A stretch of 5,974 nucleotides of DNA from Candidatus Rifleibacteriota bacterium. GTDB taxonomy: Bacteria > Riflebacteria > Ozemobacteria > Ozemobacterales > Ozemobacteraceae. A program made the translations under genes and the position numbers. The stretch lies in assembly GCA_017526725.1 (NCBI GenBank), contig JAFXRA010000201.1, positions 1 through 5,974 on the forward strand, in the 5' to 3' direction. Shown in pieces: positions 4,607 through 5,974 of this stretch. The notes beneath the pieces were generated by a model. The model made no database searches. It had not been told where the DNA came from and was given only the letters and a program-made list of their open reading frames with translations. Every line of letters starts with the position of its first letter. Position 1 is the first letter of the stretch.

Positions 4607-5383
4607 ATGTCATCGGATGCTTCTGTTATAAATTTTAAAAATGTTGATTTTTCCTACGACGGTAGTGAAGAATTGGTTTTAGAAAATATAAACCTGACTG
4701 TTGATAAAGGTGATTTTGCTTGTGTTGTTGGTCCTAATGGCGGCGGCAAAACTACTCTTTTAAGACTGATTTTAGGCTTAAATAAGCCTTTAAGAGGCGA
4801 AGTAAGTATTTTTGGGGAACCTCCGGAAAATGTTCGCCAAAAAGTTGGCTATGTTCCACAATTTTCTAAATTTGATTCAAATTTTCCAGTGAGTGTTTTA
4901 GATGTTGTTTTGATGGGATGTCTAAGCAAATCATTCTGGTGGGGCTGCTATTCTAAAAAACAAACACAAGATGCTAAAGATGCACTTGAAACAGTAGGTC
5001 TAAAAGATTTTATTCATAAAAGTTTTGCTGATTTATCTGGCGGACAAAAACAAAGGGCGCTTATTGCAAGAGCTATTATGTCGCAGCCAGAATTGCTTTT
5101 ATTAGACGAACCAACAGCAAGCGTAGATATTCATGGAACAGAACAGTTTTATAAATTGTTTGCCGAAATGAATGAAAAATTTACTATTTTGATTGTTTCA
5201 CATGACATAGGTTTTGTTTCAACAAAAGTTAAAAGTGTAATCTGTGTTCGCAAAAATCTGCAGATTCATCCTGTATCAGAATTAACGGGTGAATCGTTGC
5301 AAAAAATGTATGGGTTGGATGTTCATCTCATCAGACATGATCACAGATGCAGTGAAAAGGGGCACACATGTCCACATTCTTAA
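4607..5383 (+). CDS. znuC: Zinc/manganese ABC transporter ATPase, ZnuC-like
   Basis: This 258-residue cytoplasmic ATPase should power the permease encoded downstream. All core motifs are present: Walker A GPNGGGKTT (42-50), Q-loop Gln85 in YVPQF, signature LSGGQ (143-147), Walker B LLLLDEP (163-169), D-loop SVD (172-174) and switch His199 in VSHD. The last 20 residues hold His240, His244, His246, Cys248, His253, Cys255 and His257, a cluster able to bind metal. The ATG lies one base after the znuA-like stop codon and has no Shine-Dalgarno sequence, so translation is probably coupled to the preceding gene. An upstream TTG at 4586 is in frame but lies inside the previous gene and adds nothing characteristic. 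The 3' end overlaps the permease start by 16 bp. ATPases for zinc and manganese are hard to tell apart by sequence, so specificity comes from the neighbouring binding protein. Confidence 0.94.
   Translation: MSSDASVINFKNVDFSYDGSEELVLENINLTVDKGDFACVVGPNGGGKTTLLRLILGLNKPLRGEVSIFGEPPENVRQKVGYVPQFSKFDSNFPVSVLDVVLMGCLSKSFWWGCYSKKQTQDAKDALETVGLKDFIHKSFADLSGGQKQRALIARAIMSQPELLLLDEPTASVDIHGTEQFYKLFAEMNEKFTILIVSHDIGFVSTKVKSVICVRKNLQIHPVSELTGESLQKMYGLDVHLIRHDHRCSEKGHTCPHS
5357..5362 (+). promoter_or_regulatory. Ribosome binding site for the permease gene
   Basis: AAGGGG lies 5 nt before the ATG at 5368, inside the coding sequence of the ATPase tail. It supports this overlapping start. Confidence 0.6.
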
Positions 5384-5974
5384 AGGATTTATTAGAATTG
5401 CCTTTTTTGCAGAATGCAATTTTGGCAGGTGTTTTGTGCAGTATAAGCAGTGGAATTGTCGGTACTTATGTTGTTTTACGCCGAATAACATATATAGCGG
5501 CGGCTATTTCACATTGTGTTCTTGGCGGCTTAGGGGCGGCAAAGTATTTCTCTGTTGTTTACGGCTGGACTTGGTTAAAACCTGTATATGGAGCTGTTTT
5601 TACTGCTTTGGCGGCTGCTCTTATAATAGGTTGGATAAGTTTAAGGGCTAAGGAACGTGAAGACAGCATTATAAGTGCTCTCTGGGCAGTTGGTATGTCT
5701 GTGGGGGTTTTATTTATTTACAAGACACCAGGTTATAATGAAGATTTGATGAATTATCTTTTCGGAAACATTTTGATGGTATCATCTGAAGAGCTTTATC
5801 TGATAGCTGTTTTAGATGTAATAACAATTGTTTTAACCTGTGCTTTTTATAAACAGACTGTCGCTGTTTGTTTTGATGAAGAATATGCCCGCACAAGAGG
5901 GGTAAGTGTTGAATTCTATTATATTCTGATGCTTTGTATGACAGCTCTGACTGTAGTTCTCACCGTTAATGTTG
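5368..5974 (+). CDS. znuB: Zinc/manganese ABC transporter permease, ZnuB-like (3' end outside window)
   Basis: The frame starts at an ATG that overlaps the last 16 bp of the ATPase gene in another frame and stays open to the window edge, giving 202 codons of an expected 260-290. It is an ABC-3 family integral membrane protein that passes the metal ion across the inner membrane. Hydrophobic segments are visible at about 14-37, 41-63, 72-92, 101-118, 142-161 and 183-202. Family motifs include VLRRITYIAAAISHCVLGG at 36-54 and NYLFGNILMVS at 129-139. The cytoplasmic EEYARTRGVSVEFY stretch (171-184) is where the family contacts its ATPase. The presence of binding protein, ATPase and permease in this order makes the assignment firm. 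Whether a metal regulator or a second permease follows cannot be seen. Confidence 0.93.
   Translation, partial: MSTFLKDLLELPFLQNAILAGVLCSISSGIVGTYVVLRRITYIAAAISHCVLGGLGAAKYFSVVYGWTWLKPVYGAVFTALAAALIIGWISLRAKEREDSIISALWAVGMSVGVLFIYKTPGYNEDLMNYLFGNILMVSSEELYLIAVLDVITIVLTCAFYKQTVAVCFDEEYARTRGVSVEFYYILMLCMTALTVVLTVNV

Noticed and set aside
5289..5651. Plus-strand open frame of 120 codons overlapping the ATPase and permease genes
   Set aside because: The permease frame beginning at 5368 has clear family motifs and membrane segments; this frame gives Cys/Trp-rich nonsense and is a shadow.
5714..5896. Minus-strand open frame inside the permease gene
   Set aside because: It is a shadow of the permease reading frame with no recognisable content.
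1..5974. CRISPR array, insertion sequence or prophage genes
   Set aside because: There are no regularly spaced repeats, transposase motifs or phage gene signatures in the window.

Overview
The window looks like chromosomal DNA from an AT-rich, probably Gram-negative (diderm) bacterium. The reasons are a metal-binding protein with a cleavable signal peptide and no lipobox cysteine, a secreted NHL-repeat protein, three tRNA genes that do not encode their CCA ends, and clear Shine-Dalgarno sequences at only two of the five intact gene starts. I cannot name the phylum from the sequence; low-GC members of the Planctomycetota, Omnitrophota or similar anaerobic lineages would fit, but that is a guess.

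Layout: (1) 1-128 is the 3' end of a four-helix-bundle (S23, 23S rRNA intervening-sequence type) protein gene. (2) 129-434 has no intact gene. It holds ATTACT repeats with a small palindrome, a probable antitoxin-like coding remnant, a strong bulged hairpin with a competing pairing that ends in a T run, and a short imperfect direct repeat. (3) 435-786 is a minus-strand tRNA operon, Leu(UAA)-fMet(CAU)-Met(CAU), with a near-consensus sigma-70 promoter on its right and a GC-rich bidirectional terminator on its left. (4) 787-905 is the divergent control region. (5) 906-2183 encodes a secreted NHL beta-propeller protein, possibly from a leaderless transcript. (6) 2248-3603 is radA, closed by an intrinsic terminator. 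(7) 3638-5974 is a zinc/manganese-type ABC uptake operon: binding protein (znuA-like), ATPase (znuC-like) and permease (znuB-like, cut by the window edge). The genes are separated by 1 nt or overlap by 16 bp.

The metal operon is the main functional unit. The periplasmic protein, with a loop of ten histidines, would capture Zn(II) and pass it to the membrane permease, powered by the cytoplasmic ATPase, whose own C-terminus is rich in His and Cys. Its promoter appears to start inside the radA terminator. RadA (recombination and branch migration) and the NHL protein have no evident functional link to it.

I do not see a convincing new biological system. The points most worth checking are the structured, gene-free segment at 313-387, the promoter-in-terminator junction at 3624-3666, the metal-binding tail of the ATPase, and the apparently leaderless start of the NHL gene.
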